Source: Sphingobacterium prati
Lineage (GTDB): Bacteria; Bacteroidota; Bacteroidia; Sphingobacteriales; Sphingobacteriaceae
DNA: 64,000 nucleotides
Assembly: GCF_013167215.1 (NCBI RefSeq)
Contig: NZ_JABJWY010000034.1
Location: 310,001 to 374,000 of the forward strand
Reading direction: 5' to 3'
The notes beneath the pieces are model-generated. The model was given only the letters and a program-made list of their open reading frames with translations, was not told the DNA's origin and searched no databases. The translations under genes were made by a program, and so were the position numbers. This document shows, piece by piece, positions 25,973-35,000 of the stretch (positions are counted from its first letter, which is position 1; each line of letters begins with the position of its first letter).

Positions 25973-26887
25973 ATGAATTATCAGATAGAACTTAGACATC
26001 TTCTTTACTTCAAAGTGTTAGCCGAAGAGCTGCATTTCAGAAAAGCTGCTGAAAGGCTATTTATCGCCCAGCCAGGGCTGAGCCGGCAGATCAAGCAGCT
26101 GGAGGAGAACTACCGTGTAACGCTATTGGAACGGAACAAACGACATGTATCACTGACCGAGGCAGGCAATTATCTCTTTGATGAAGTGAAAGAATTGTTT
26201 AGGCATTTAGATCAGATTGAAACTCAGCTCCAGAGCTTGGCTAATGGCAGGATCAGTACACTAAAACTGGGGTTTATCGGCTCGGCAGTACAGACAATAT
26301 TACCACAATTACTGATCGACCTCAAACAAAAACAACCAGATATTGAGCTGTCGCTGCATGAACTTGCCAATGAAACGCAATTGGACCTGATTCAAAAGAA
26401 GGAACTTGATTTTGGCTTCGTCCGTCTTTCCGATACGCCCATAGGACTACATAGCCTTCCTATTTATACGGAACATTTCAGCCTGGTATTGCCAAAAAAC
26501 CATCCATTATTAAAGCAGAAAAAACCAAATCTGTACGAATTAAAGAATGAATCATTTATCTTATTTTCTAAAAATTACAGCCATTCTTATTACGATCTGG
26601 TCATGAGTATTTTCCGAGATCATCAGTTTACGCCGAAAGTTACGTTACGTACCGTAAACGCGTTAACAATATTTAATATGGTGGCTCAGGGACTGGGTGT
26701 CGCCATTGTTCCCGCCTCTTTAAAGAATGGTTATCAGGTTGATGTCTGTTTTCTAGAACTGGACGGCTTGCCCCAACGAACGACCCTTTCCTTGGTTTGG
26801 AATACCGAAAATCGTAACCCTGGGATACCATTCGTTTTGGATATTATCACTTCCCAAAGCCTGAAAGCCCTTATTACCGAAGACTAG
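25973..26887 (+). CDS. LysR-family transcriptional regulator, probable hut regulator
   Basis: 304 residues from the ATG at 25973; a TTG three codons upstream is less likely. N-terminal winged HTH LRHLLYFKVLAEELHFRKAA, ERLFIAQPGLSRQIKQLE, then a type 2 periplasmic-binding-like effector domain (LKLGFIGSAVQTILPQLLID, RLSDTPIGLHSLPIYTEHFS, VAQGLGVAIVPASLKNG). Its divergent position next to hutH suggests it senses a histidine-pathway metabolite (urocanate is the usual inducer of Hut systems, though normally through HutC or HutR). The ligand is inferred. Confidence 0.92.
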   Translation: MNYQIELRHLLYFKVLAEELHFRKAAERLFIAQPGLSRQIKQLEENYRVTLLERNKRHVSLTEAGNYLFDEVKELFRHLDQIETQLQSLANGRISTLKLGFIGSAVQTILPQLLIDLKQKQPDIELSLHELANETQLDLIQKKELDFGFVRLSDTPIGLHSLPIYTEHFSLVLPKNHPLLKQKKPNLYELKNESFILFSKNYSHSYYDLVMSIFRDHQFTPKVTLRTVNALTIFNMVAQGLGVAIVPASLKNGYQVDVCFLELDGLPQRTTLSLVWNTENRNPGIPFVLDIITSQSLKALITED

Positions 26888-26946
26888 CCTTTTTTATCAT
26901 AGAAATATTTGATATATTTACTCGACTATATATTTAAAAAAAAATT

Positions 26947-27237
26947 ATGATTTTAGAAGTAGCCGTATTACAAATTATCGAGGGACAACAGTCTAATTTC
27001 GAACGTGATTATAAAACTGCCTGCCAGTATATAAGCGCAAGTAAAGGGTATATCACACATTCGCTCCGCAAATGCATTGAAAAGGATAACCAATATATTC
27101 TATTGGTCGAATGGGAAACATTAGAAGACCACACTGTTGGCTTCAGAGAGTCTAGCTTATTTAAAGAATGGGAAAAACTATTACATCACTATTATGATCC
27201 GTTCCCTACCGTAGAACATTATGAAGTGTTAAAATAG
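26947..27237 (+). CDS. ABM-domain (antibiotic biosynthesis monooxygenase-like) protein
   Basis: 96 residues, the typical size for this dimeric ferredoxin-like fold. Pattern: EVAVLQIIEGQQSNFERDYK, an SKGYITHSLRKCIE segment, NQYILLVEWETLEDHTVGFR, SSLFKEWEKLLHHYYDPFP, VEHYEVLK. Family members include quinol monooxygenases and haem-degrading enzymes; no evidence for antibiotic synthesis here. Follows the LysR gene by 60 bases and could be its companion. No terminator recognised. Confidence 0.85.
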   Translation: MILEVAVLQIIEGQQSNFERDYKTACQYISASKGYITHSLRKCIEKDNQYILLVEWETLEDHTVGFRESSLFKEWEKLLHHYYDPFPTVEHYEVLK

Positions 27238-27270
27238 CTTTTTTTATCCACCTTTTCCAATAATATCTAC

Positions 27271-27278
27271 TACCTTTG
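27271..27278 (+). promoter_or_regulatory. Candidate -7 promoter box for luxS-pfs
   Basis: TACCTTTG, perfect TAnnTTTG consensus, 68 bases before the luxS start. It predicts a 5' UTR of about 60 nt that would include the hairpin at 27309-27327. The -33 region is not well conserved. Confidence 0.5.
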
Positions 27279-27308
27279 TAGAAATTTTAAATTCAACTTT
27301 TAACCCCT

Positions 27309-27327
27309 GTAAAGCCTAAGGCTTTAC
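27309..27327 (+). promoter_or_regulatory. 5'-UTR hairpin of luxS
   Basis: Perfect 8-bp stem GTAAAGCC/GGCTTTAC with a three-base loop, extendable by CC/GG with one bulge, ending 18 bases before the luxS ATG. It could modulate translation or mRNA stability. No match to a known SAM/SAH riboswitch could be shown from sequence. Confidence 0.45.
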
Positions 27328-27345
27328 GGTAATACACAGAATAAG

Positions 27346-27852
27346 ATGTATACAAAAGAAAAAGCAAAAGTAAATAGTTTCACGGTAGACCACACCAAAT
27401 TGAAACAAGGGATATATGCGAAGGCTTCCAATACCAATAAAAGCGCCATTGAAAGCTACACGACATACGATATCCGCATGATCAGACCGAATTCTCCAGA
27501 GCGCATGTTATCTCCGGAAGTGATGCACACGTTGGAGCACTGTTTTGCTACGGAAATTAGGACAATCTTGGGTGACGAAGTGATCTATGTTGGGCCAATG
27601 GGCTGTTGCACGGGATTTTATGTAGTCTTAGCAGGCACAGACAGAAGCCCTCAAGCTGTTGCCGAATTGATGAAAGAAGTGCTCGAAACGATTTTGACCG
27701 AAGGTTATGAGGTACCTTTTCAAAATCCGATCAGTTGCGGAAACTACACGTTTATGGATTTCGATTCCTCAAAACAAGCCTGTGTCAATTTCTTACATTT
27801 GATCAATGCTGGAGAACTCGCTTTCGAATACCCTTATATTGAAGAAAACTAA
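27346..27852 (+). CDS. luxS: S-ribosylhomocysteine lyase
   Basis: Cleaves S-ribosylhomocysteine to homocysteine and DPD, the AI-2 precursor. 168 residues, normal length. Metal ligands in HTLEHCFATEIR (two His) and SCGNYTFMDFD (Cys). The active-site cysteine loop reads MGCCTGFY, with Cys in the place of the usual Arg or Gln after the catalytic Cys. TIAI-type dimer contacts not assessed. The stop is directly followed by the ATG of the nucleosidase gene, forming a luxS-pfs operon. Confidence 0.95.
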   Translation: MYTKEKAKVNSFTVDHTKLKQGIYAKASNTNKSAIESYTTYDIRMIRPNSPERMLSPEVMHTLEHCFATEIRTILGDEVIYVGPMGCCTGFYVVLAGTDRSPQAVAELMKEVLETILTEGYEVPFQNPISCGNYTFMDFDSSKQACVNFLHLINAGELAFEYPYIEEN

Positions 27853-28497
27853 ATGATCCTTAACAAAGAGATTGAAACAATCATCCTGGTAGCAAATAAA
27901 AATGAATTATCTTTTACTACCGACAATAAATCGACCATCATCTATGAAATAGGTGTTGGGAAAGTGAACGCACTTTTATCCATAGCAACACTATATGAGG
28001 AGATCAGGGCGTTGGGCATCGCCCCAGTGCTACTCAATGTAGGCACGGTTGGATGTACACGATACCCAATCGGTCATGTATTGTACCCCAATTACTATGC
28101 GCAAGGTGACGCTTATACCGATGGATTCTTTTTGGAGAACACGCTTTTCCTAAAGGGGCAAGGTTCAATCGAATCTGTTTCCCAAACGGAGTTTAATTAT
28201 GAAGACGCCCTATTGACATCAGATCGTTTTATCAATGTAAATACAGCATTCTATCAAGATATCAAGCACCTGAATCCTTTAGCTTTTGATATGGAGGGTT
28301 ACGCACTTGCAAATTTTTGCTTTCTCAAAAATCTGTCTTTTCATAGTGTCAAAATTGTTTCTGACAACTGCGATGGCACTGTAAAAGATTGGGAGAGCAT
28401 CCTTGGTGAAATTTCCGGCAGATTGGGAAAAATATTAGATGAATTTGTGAATAACCGACTCCACAAAGAAACAATAAGCATATCAAGTATTTCTTAA
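27853..28497 (+). CDS. MTA/SAH nucleosidase-like protein
   Basis: 214 residues. Resembles 5'-methylthioadenosine/S-adenosylhomocysteine nucleosidase: EIGVGKVNALLSI (ligand-binding loop), VLLNVGTVGCTRYPIGHV, AFDMEGYALANFC (Glu of the DMEGAA motif) and KIVSDNCDG with the catalytic Asp of SDNAD. The usual N-terminal GAMxxE is diverged to VANKNELSF. Directly abuts luxS, so it most likely supplies S-ribosylhomocysteine from SAH. The divergence means the substrate should be treated as probable. Confidence 0.85.
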   Translation: MILNKEIETIILVANKNELSFTTDNKSTIIYEIGVGKVNALLSIATLYEEIRALGIAPVLLNVGTVGCTRYPIGHVLYPNYYAQGDAYTDGFFLENTLFLKGQGSIESVSQTEFNYEDALLTSDRFINVNTAFYQDIKHLNPLAFDMEGYALANFCFLKNLSFHSVKIVSDNCDGTVKDWESILGEISGRLGKILDEFVNNRLHKETISISSIS

Positions 28498-28512
28498 GAT
28501 TGAATACAGAAT

Positions 28513-28548
28513 AAAAAGACCTAAAGCAAAAACTCTAGGTCTTTTTTT
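28513..28548 (+). terminator. Terminator after luxS-pfs
   Basis: 11-bp stem AAAAAGACCTA with TAGGTCTTTTT, followed by further T residues. Confidence 0.88.
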
Positions 28549-28751
28549 AATTCCCTACTACTAAAGTATCGAAATAGCAGGAGCCCCACCCCTAGACTTT
28601 TTATTCAGGTCAATAAACATCAAGAATCACTATCATTTAAATTAATCTAAACTATTTCCAGCTGAGAGTTGTTTAATTAGATAGATTATGCACCCATCGT
28701 TATATTCAGTATAATTCTTCTACACTGCAATTAAATCGATCTAATATTTAT

Positions 28752-30935
28752 ATGAAGAACAAAAAAAAAATAATAATTTCAAATAGGCTGCCGATACAAA
28801 TAGAACGAAAAAAAGATAAACTTATCATCAAACCAAGTGCAGGTGGTTTAGCCACCGGCTTAAACTCAGCCTTTGATTCCACAGAGATTCTTTGGGTAGG
28901 ATGGCCAGGAATAGTTCCTAAGGATGATAATGAAAGAGAGAAAATTACGGAGTTACTCAAGCCGATGAATCTGCTACCAGTCTTCCTGTCGAAAGAAGAA
29001 ATCCGCAATTTCTATGAGGGTTATTCCAATGAAGTTCTCTGGCCAATCTGTCATTACCAGCCCAGTTACATCCATTTTGACCGGGAATACTGGTCTACCT
29101 ACGTGACAGTTAATAAAAAATTTTGTGAGGCCGCATTGGCGGTACAGCAATCCACAGATTTCATCTGGGTGCAGGATTACCAGCTCATGTTGCTCCCACA
29201 AATGTTACGGCAAGAAAGCAATGAACTCAATATCGGTTATTTTCACCATATCCCATTCCCTTCAGAGGAACTTTTTATGAATATTCCACAACGAAAGGAA
29301 CTCATTGAAGGTCTGCTTGGGGCTGATCTTATTGGCTTTCATACATTCGCTGATAGTCAAAACTTTCTTAACGCATGTAAGAAAATACTAAATGTACCCT
29401 GTGGTCATAATCAACTTAAATACAAAGATAGACATATATTTATCGAATCATTTCCAATGGGGATTGACTATGACAAGTTTGTTCATACCAGTTCGCTCCC
29501 GGAAGTAACTACCATCGCTACTCAATTTCGTAGTCATTTCCCAGATCAAAAAATAATTATATCAGTAGATCGACTGGATTACAGCAAGGGAATTTTGGAA
29601 AGACTTAGGGCCTATCTCACTTTCTTGGAAAAATATCCGGAATGGCATTCAAAAGTAGTGTTATATATGCTTATTGTGCCCTCTAGAGATAAAGTATCTC
29701 AGTATAAGAAACTAAAAGATGAAATTAACAGAAAAGTAAGCGAGATCAATTCGATCTATGGCAATCTAAGTTGGACGCCTGTTCTCTACTTTTATAAATC
29801 TCTACCATTTGAAGAGTTAATAGGTCTATACGTCGCGTCCGATATCTGTATGATTACTTCGACCCGCGATGGTATGAATCTCGTCAGTAAGGAATACATC
29901 GCCAGCAAGACTCACACCGATGGTGTATTGATCCTAAGCGAATTTGCAGGTGCCTCAAAGGAACTTGTTGACGCACTCATTGTCAACCCATATAATAGAG
30001 CTGAGACTGCAGACAGTATTTACCATGCACTTAAAATGGCACCTGAAGAGATTAACGAACGTACCGAAGCAAATCGTCAAATTATACAGAAGTTTAACGT
30101 GCAGCACTGGGTTCGTTTGTTTATAAATCGTTTGGCCGAGACTAAGGCAATACAACGTGACGAATGGGCGAGAAGAATTTCTGATAAGGTGTTTAACAGT
30201 ATCGCCGAACGTTATCGAAAAAGCCACAATAGGCTATTTTTTTTAGATTATGACGGCACACTTGTCAAATTTCAAAATCATGCACAAAAGGCTAGCCCAA
30301 CAGTTTTATTGTATAATCTCCTGGATAGCATTATCGCAGATCCGCTTAACACTTTGGTCATCATTAGCGGTCGGGCGCAGGAAAGCCTCTCCACTTGGTT
30401 TGACGGACGTTCCTACTATTTGGTTGCCGAGCATGGGATCTGGTCCAATTTCCCAAACTTCAATTGGGCTTATAAAAAAGGTTTGGCCTTACATTGGATG
30501 CCCGAAGTAAAAAAAATAATGGAAAAACTTGCTGATCAAACTCCCGGCGCCTACATAGAAGCCAAACCCTACTCCCTGGCTTGGCACTATCGTAAAGTGG
30601 AGCTCGGACTGGGAGAGCTCAAAGCAGCCGAATTGAAGGAAATCTTAAATCCAATGTTAAATGACTATGGACTGCAACTTCTTGACGGCAATGCCGTTAT
30701 TGAAGTTAAAAACACCGAAGTCAACAAAGGAAAATCTGCGTTAGAAATTGCGGGCCATATTAAAGCCGATTTTCTATTAGCCATTGGAGATGACATTACG
30801 GATGAAGATCTCTTTAAATATCTGCCACCTTCCACAATCAGTATCAAAGTGGGGAGTAATAAATCAGCTGCAAAATACTATTTGGATCAGCAGGAAGATG
30901 TTCTTCAATTTTTAAATCAACTTATTCTAAAATAA
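28752..30935 (+). CDS. Bifunctional trehalose-6-phosphate synthase/phosphatase
   Basis: 727 residues. Residues about 1-470 are a GT20 synthase: IIISNRLPIQIER, SAGGLATGLNSAF, IWVQDYQLMLLPQML, IGYFHHIPFPSEELF, VDRLDYSKGILERLRA and TRDGMNLVSKEYIA. Residues about 490-727 are an HAD-type trehalose phosphatase: LFFLDYDGTLVKF with nucleophile Asp499, VIISGRAQESL, VAEHGIW and AIGDDITDEDLF. Makes trehalose from UDP-glucose and glucose-6-phosphate. An OtsA-OtsB fusion of this kind is common in Bacteroidota. Its TAA overlaps the ATG of the GH15 gene by one base. Confidence 0.95.
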   Translation: MKNKKKIIISNRLPIQIERKKDKLIIKPSAGGLATGLNSAFDSTEILWVGWPGIVPKDDNEREKITELLKPMNLLPVFLSKEEIRNFYEGYSNEVLWPICHYQPSYIHFDREYWSTYVTVNKKFCEAALAVQQSTDFIWVQDYQLMLLPQMLRQESNELNIGYFHHIPFPSEELFMNIPQRKELIEGLLGADLIGFHTFADSQNFLNACKKILNVPCGHNQLKYKDRHIFIESFPMGIDYDKFVHTSSLPEVTTIATQFRSHFPDQKIIISVDRLDYSKGILERLRAYLTFLEKYPEWHSKVVLYMLIVPSRDKVSQYKKLKDEINRKVSEINSIYGNLSWTPVLYFYKSLPFEELIGLYVASDICMITSTRDGMNLVSKEYIASKTHTDGVLILSEFAGASKELVDALIVNPYNRAETADSIYHALKMAPEEINERTEANRQIIQKFNVQHWVRLFINRLAETKAIQRDEWARRISDKVFNSIAERYRKSHNRLFFLDYDGTLVKFQNHAQKASPTVLLYNLLDSIIADPLNTLVIISGRAQESLSTWFDGRSYYLVAEHGIWSNFPNFNWAYKKGLALHWMPEVKKIMEKLADQTPGAYIEAKPYSLAWHYRKVELGLGELKAAELKEILNPMLNDYGLQLLDGNAVIEVKNTEVNKGKSALEIAGHIKADFLLAIGDDITDEDLFKYLPPSTISIKVGSNKSAAKYYLDQQEDVLQFLNQLILK

Positions 30936-32749
30936 TGAAGGAAAATACAATAGCAAACAGACATATTTATGAAGCCGGTATAATCGGTAACTGTTCTTAC
31001 ATTGCCCATGTAGGCATTGATACCAACATTTCTTGGCTATGTTGGCCATCCTTTGAAGATAGTTTTGTATTTGGCGGCCTAATCGATAAAACTCAGGGTG
31101 GATGTTTCGTCGTAAAACCGGAAGAAGAGATTGTTGAGACCAAGCAATATTATATTAAAAATTCCAATATACTTTGTACCGAAATTCACACTGAATCTTT
31201 TGCTTACCGTATTACAGATTTTGCTCCACGGTTTGAACAATTTGGCCGGTATTTTAAACCGCTGATGTTGATCCGGAAAATAGAACCGCTCCGAGGAGCA
31301 CCGAGCGTTAATATCCAATGTCAGCCAACTGGAAATTATGGTCGTAGCACCTTAAAGGCTACGCGCGGAAGTAACCATATTCTGTATAGCAGTGCTGAAA
31401 TTGGTGAACGTATCCGATTGACTACCGATGTGCCAATCTCGCATTTTTTTCAAGATGATAGCTGGACAATTATTAGCGATAACAAATATCTTATACTGAC
31501 TTATGAAGCCGCATTCGAATCTGCCATCGCTAGCACCTGTGAAGATTTTTTACAAAAAACACTAAGCTACTGGCAACGTTGGATAAAAAGGTGTAGTATC
31601 CCAAATATTTATCAAAAAGAAGTGATTCGTTCAGCGTTGGTGCTCAAATTACATCAATATGAAGATACCGGGGCTATTATTGCCGCATCGACAACGAGCC
31701 TTCCCGAATTTCCTGGTTCCGGACGAAATTGGGATTACCGCTATTGCTGGGTACGCGACAGCTATTATGTATTGACAGCATTGGCACATATTGGTCAATT
31801 CGAAGAAATGGAGAGCTTTGCTAATTATATTGCTGGCATCACACACCACAATCCTGGAAGACTACAGCCGCTATACGGGATACTCGGAAATTCTGAGCTC
31901 ACCGAACACATTCTTCCCGATTTAAAAGGCTATCAGGATAGCGGCCCTGTCCGTATTGGAAATCAAGCTTTTGAACACATCCAAAATGACGTATATGGTC
32001 AGGCGATGATTGCCTTGCTCCCATTGTTCACAGACCAGCGTTTCAAAATTCACGAGAACAAAAATGTATTGGGTTGGGTAAATTTTATACTCGAAAAAAT
32101 TGAAGCAACAATAGATGAGAAAGATGCTGGTATTTGGGAGTTCCGAAATTTTGCCAATCATCATTGTTATTCCAATCTCTTTCAATGGGTCGGTTGCAAA
32201 GCTGCTTTACTTATTGCCCGTCAAAACGGTTATCAAGATATGGAACAACGAGCAACTGTTTTACTTGAAAAGGCAGCTGCGTATATTGAAGCCTGTTATG
32301 ACAACGAAAGAAAAGTATATCAAAATGCATTGGAAAGCCAAAATTTAGATGCTAGCACCTTACAATTGATCGTGATGGATTATTTGGACCCCAAATCAGA
32401 CCGCGCTCGGCAACATTTGGAGGTGTTGGAAAAAGAATTGAAAGGTGAAAATGGGCTTTTTTATCGCTACAAACATCAAGATGATTTCGGAAAACCAAAA
32501 GCAACTTTTTTAGTCTGTGCATTCTGGTATGTAGAAGCCTTGGCCTGTGTAGGAAGAGTTGAAGAGGCAAAAGAAATATTGGAAAGGTTACTTACCTATA
32601 GTAACCATCTAGGTTTATTTAGTGAAGATGTCACTGAAGATAACGGAAGCCAATGGGGTAATTTTCCTCAGGCCTATAGCCATGTAGGATTAATGAATGC
32701 CGTTTATCGACTCGCTATAAAACTAGATAAACCAATATTCTCCCTATAA
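30935..32749 (+). CDS. Glycoside hydrolase family 15 protein
   Basis: 604 residues with the GH15 plan: an N-terminal beta-sandwich (YIAHVGIDTNISWLCWPSFE, FGGLIDKTQGGCF) and an (alpha/alpha)6 barrel containing GSGRNWDYRYCWVRDSYYVL, NDVYGQAMIALLPLF and EDNGSQWGNFPQAYSHVGL, the last matching the catalytic-base region. No signal peptide, so cytosolic. Translationally coupled to the trehalose synthase/phosphatase, which suggests action on trehalose or a short alpha-glucan; some GH15 enzymes are trehalases, but the substrate is inferred from context. Confidence 0.92.
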   Translation: MKENTIANRHIYEAGIIGNCSYIAHVGIDTNISWLCWPSFEDSFVFGGLIDKTQGGCFVVKPEEEIVETKQYYIKNSNILCTEIHTESFAYRITDFAPRFEQFGRYFKPLMLIRKIEPLRGAPSVNIQCQPTGNYGRSTLKATRGSNHILYSSAEIGERIRLTTDVPISHFFQDDSWTIISDNKYLILTYEAAFESAIASTCEDFLQKTLSYWQRWIKRCSIPNIYQKEVIRSALVLKLHQYEDTGAIIAASTTSLPEFPGSGRNWDYRYCWVRDSYYVLTALAHIGQFEEMESFANYIAGITHHNPGRLQPLYGILGNSELTEHILPDLKGYQDSGPVRIGNQAFEHIQNDVYGQAMIALLPLFTDQRFKIHENKNVLGWVNFILEKIEATIDEKDAGIWEFRNFANHHCYSNLFQWVGCKAALLIARQNGYQDMEQRATVLLEKAAAYIEACYDNERKVYQNALESQNLDASTLQLIVMDYLDPKSDRARQHLEVLEKELKGENGLFYRYKHQDDFGKPKATFLVCAFWYVEALACVGRVEEAKEILERLLTYSNHLGLFSEDVTEDNGSQWGNFPQAYSHVGLMNAVYRLAIKLDKPIFSL

Positions 32750-32756
32750 AATAAAA

Positions 32757-32785
32757 AATGCTGTCAATAAAATATTGACAGCATT
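32757..32785. terminator. Bidirectional terminator
   Basis: Perfect 13-bp stem AATGCTGTCAATA with TATTGACAGCATT, three-base loop, between the convergent GH15 and CsbD genes. Confidence 0.85.
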
Positions 32786-32821
32786 CCTTCTCATATGTAA
32801 GTTTAAAATTTAATTTAACTT

Positions 32822-33007
32822 CTACATTTTATCTAACCAATCTTCCACTTCTTCCTTCGTCTTTCCAGTTTTTTGTTGCAATTTACCCAACAACTCGTCT
32901 TCCTTCCCCTCGGCATATAACAAATCATCATCGGTTAAATCAGCATATTGTTGCTTGACTTTACCTTTTAATTCGTTCCAACGTCCTTTCCATGTTAAAT
33001 TAGCCAT
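32822..33007 (-). CDS. CsbD-family stress protein
   Basis: 61 residues, full length for the family: WKGRWNELKGKVKQQYADLT followed by DDDLLYAEGKEDELLGKLQQ and KTGKTKEEVEDWL. CsbD-like proteins are small, charged, and induced by the general stress response in many bacteria; the molecular role is unknown. A strong purine-rich Shine-Dalgarno (AAAGGAAGGA) precedes the ATG, unusual for this phylum. First gene of the stress-type region. Confidence 0.93.
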   Translation of the reverse strand: MANLTWKGRWNELKGKVKQQYADLTDDDLLYAEGKEDELLGKLQQKTGKTKEEVEDWLDKM

Positions 33008-33051
33008 AATATTCCTTCCTTTAGTTAAAAATGAATTGATGTATTATATTA

Positions 33052-33318
33052 TTATATTAAAGTTTCTTTATATTCATCAAAATGATCACAAATTTCTTCC
33101 ATCCCAATATTCTTACCCATTAAATCAATAAAGCGGTTTTTATAGAGGGAAAAAATATACAGGCCTGTAGCAATGTTCCCAATGACGAATATACCTTCGA
33201 GTTCATTACTCCTGACAATTTTATCTTTTAAATGACACTCCTTCAGCAATGGAATAGTGTAAGAAGACCATCTACCCATCCGATCTTTAAGAATCAACCC
33301 TATATCTTTTGTTCTCAT
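33052..33318 (-). CDS. Small hypothetical protein
   Basis: 88 residues, soluble, no recognised family. Composition is protein-like (LILKDRMGRWSSYTIPLLKE, NELEGIFVIGNIATGLYIFS, MEEICDHFDEYKETLI). Lies 44 bases upstream of csbD on the same strand and may be co-transcribed with it. Confidence 0.55.
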   Translation of the reverse strand: MRTKDIGLILKDRMGRWSSYTIPLLKECHLKDKIVRSNELEGIFVIGNIATGLYIFSLYKNRFIDLMGKNIGMEEICDHFDEYKETLI

Positions 33319-33547
33319 TGTCTTATAGTCCTTTTCAACTTTAGAACAGTTGCTAAAGAATAAATGTTTACAAAATCTAAGCCCTAACAGTAAAACAAGT
33401 GTTTAATCTTTAGGGCAGGTATTTATACGTTGCGAAGCAAAATCAGCTTGATATAACTATTCCCTCAGATAAAGTACCTTTAATAAACAAAGAAATTTTC
33501 ACCACTTTGGCTGAAAACTTCTTTGTAAACGTTAGCTGTTGTAGATC

Positions 33548-34123
33548 TTATTTCCTTCCAGGCAGATAGATCTGGAAGCCAACTCCAATCCCCAGACCAC
33601 TGGCGCCGCTGCCAGTGTTGATACTCGCCTTACTATAGTTATAACCAAAAGTTGCTTCTAAAGCCACTGTTTTCGTAATAAAATGAGCATAGCCAATATT
33701 CGCTCCTAGCGCCAAGGCGGCGTTTTTTCCAACGGAGCTACCGGAAATACCGATATCACCTTGTCCAAAAAACCGACCTGTTGATGATCCAGCATTGGGA
33801 AAATAGTAACGCACAAAGGGTGCTATCCCATACGTCCACTCGTTGTCCGCATCCTTTTCTGTACGCAACCCAAGATTAGCTTGAGCACCTATTGCTAATC
33901 CGTCGGAGACAAAGTAACCCGCCCGGGGCTGCAATGCAGCATTAAATGATTTTCCCTCAAAACTATATCCGAGACTGCCGATTGACCCACCTACTAACCA
34001 ATTTCCTTGACGAATTGGTTCTATCCCAACATCAGACGTCATTTGCGGCGTAGTTTCAATCTTCTGTGCATTTGCTTGTAGACTAATTCCGCCTACTAAT
34101 AAACATAGTGTAAATTTTCTCAT
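33548..34123 (-). CDS. Small outer-membrane beta-barrel protein
   Basis: 191 residues with a signal peptide ending SLQANAQ. The mature part alternates hydrophobic and polar residues in about eight strands (GSIGSLGYSFEGKSFNAALQ, AIGAQANLGLRTE, NIGYAHFITKTVALEATFGY, GLGIGVGFQIYLPGRK), as in the small OmpX/OmpW-like porin_family proteins of Bacteroidota. No OmpA peptidoglycan domain. Function unknown; location suggests a stress link. Confidence 0.82.
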   Translation of the reverse strand: MRKFTLCLLVGGISLQANAQKIETTPQMTSDVGIEPIRQGNWLVGGSIGSLGYSFEGKSFNAALQPRAGYFVSDGLAIGAQANLGLRTEKDADNEWTYGIAPFVRYYFPNAGSSTGRFFGQGDIGISGSSVGKNAALALGANIGYAHFITKTVALEATFGYNYSKASINTGSGASGLGIGVGFQIYLPGRK

Positions 34124-34299
34124 AGTTCCTTTTAAATAAATTATGTTAATTCAATAACAACATGATTCATTCAATCGTTTGATTTATTATTCGATTGCAT
34201 TAATGCAGTAATATGCTTATTCGAATCAATATCATCTCTGACATATTCATAAAAAGACAACCATTATAATTTTTCAATTGTTCTTCTCTAAAAAGAATC

Positions 34300-34641
34300 A
34301 TGAGAACAACAATTCAACTTCGTAGCGGGATTCCAATGACATTCGAGGATGCGCTTATTCTTTTAAACGAAATAGATCCAACTAATCCGGGCACAGATGA
34401 CGGTGCACCTATACGGAGAGCTCCAAGAGTTCCTGACTTAGAAGAAGTGACACCAGATAAATATTATCCTGAAAGTGCAGAAGGCCCCGATCCAACTGAG
34501 GAAGAACAACGGGATAGAGATAATATCCCCAATGAGGATCCAGGCAACGATAAAAATCCAGAGCGTCCGGATCATGAAGAAGAGGACATTTATAACCCTG
34601 CTTCAGATCAGGAGGAGGATGTGGAGGAGAAAGGCTTATAA
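34300..34641 (+). CDS. Acidic, disordered hypothetical protein
   Basis: 113 residues. The first 25 look structured (TTIQLRSGIPMTFEDALIL), while the rest is dominated by Glu, Asp, Pro and Asn (RPDHEEEDIYNPASDQEEDV) and is predicted to be disordered and very acidic. No family recognised. Lies 34 bases before the lysine-rich DUF7218 protein; the opposite charges are striking, but interaction is speculation. Confidence 0.6.
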   Translation: MRTTIQLRSGIPMTFEDALILLNEIDPTNPGTDDGAPIRRAPRVPDLEEVTPDKYYPESAEGPDPTEEEQRDRDNIPNEDPGNDKNPERPDHEEEDIYNPASDQEEDVEEKGL

Positions 34642-34675
34642 ATCATTCGTAAAAAATATACTAAAAAAAAACCAT

Positions 34676-34921
34676 ATGACTAAAAATCATGGCAAACAAA
34701 TCAAAGATGATGCAAAATATGAAGCTTTGCGTCACGAAGGCTACAGTAAAGAAAAATCAGCGCGTATAGCGAATACACCCAACTCAGGAAAAAAAGGCGG
34801 AAAAAGCTCAGATTTGGATGAAAGAAGTAAAACTGAATTACTTGCAGAAGCAAAAAAAATTGGAATAAAAGGTCGCCATAAAATGACTAAAGAGAGACTA
34901 ATCAAAGCGATTCGGTCCTAA
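34676..34921 (+). CDS. DUF7218/Rho-N-like protein
   Basis: 81 residues. Start chosen at the ATG at 34676, where the conserved MTKNHGKQIKDDAKYEALR motif begins; the open frame extends upstream in a different frame over the preceding gene and is spurious there. Sequence continues GYSKEKSARIANTPNSGKKG and ends with a Rho-N/SAP-like helix pair (TELLAEAKKIGIKGRHKMTK). Such small basic proteins are common in Bacteroidota and may bind nucleic acid. Followed by a terminator. Confidence 0.85.
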   Translation: MTKNHGKQIKDDAKYEALRHEGYSKEKSARIANTPNSGKKGGKSSDLDERSKTELLAEAKKIGIKGRHKMTKERLIKAIRS

Positions 34922-34926
34922 TACTC

Positions 34927-34953
34927 AAAACTCCCTTTATTATAGGGAGTTTT
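34927..34953 (+). terminator. Terminator after DUF7218 gene
   Basis: 10-bp stem AAAACTCCCT/AGGGAGTTTT with seven-base loop and U-rich 3' arm. Confidence 0.8.
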
Positions 34954-35000
34954 AAGTAAATATTTCTGGTTGAAGTTAGTATACAGTCAATACAATAGTT

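Noticed and set aside
27300..27345. SAM or SAH riboswitch before luxS
   Set aside because: Only a simple hairpin is visible; none of the conserved riboswitch core elements could be identified by eye.
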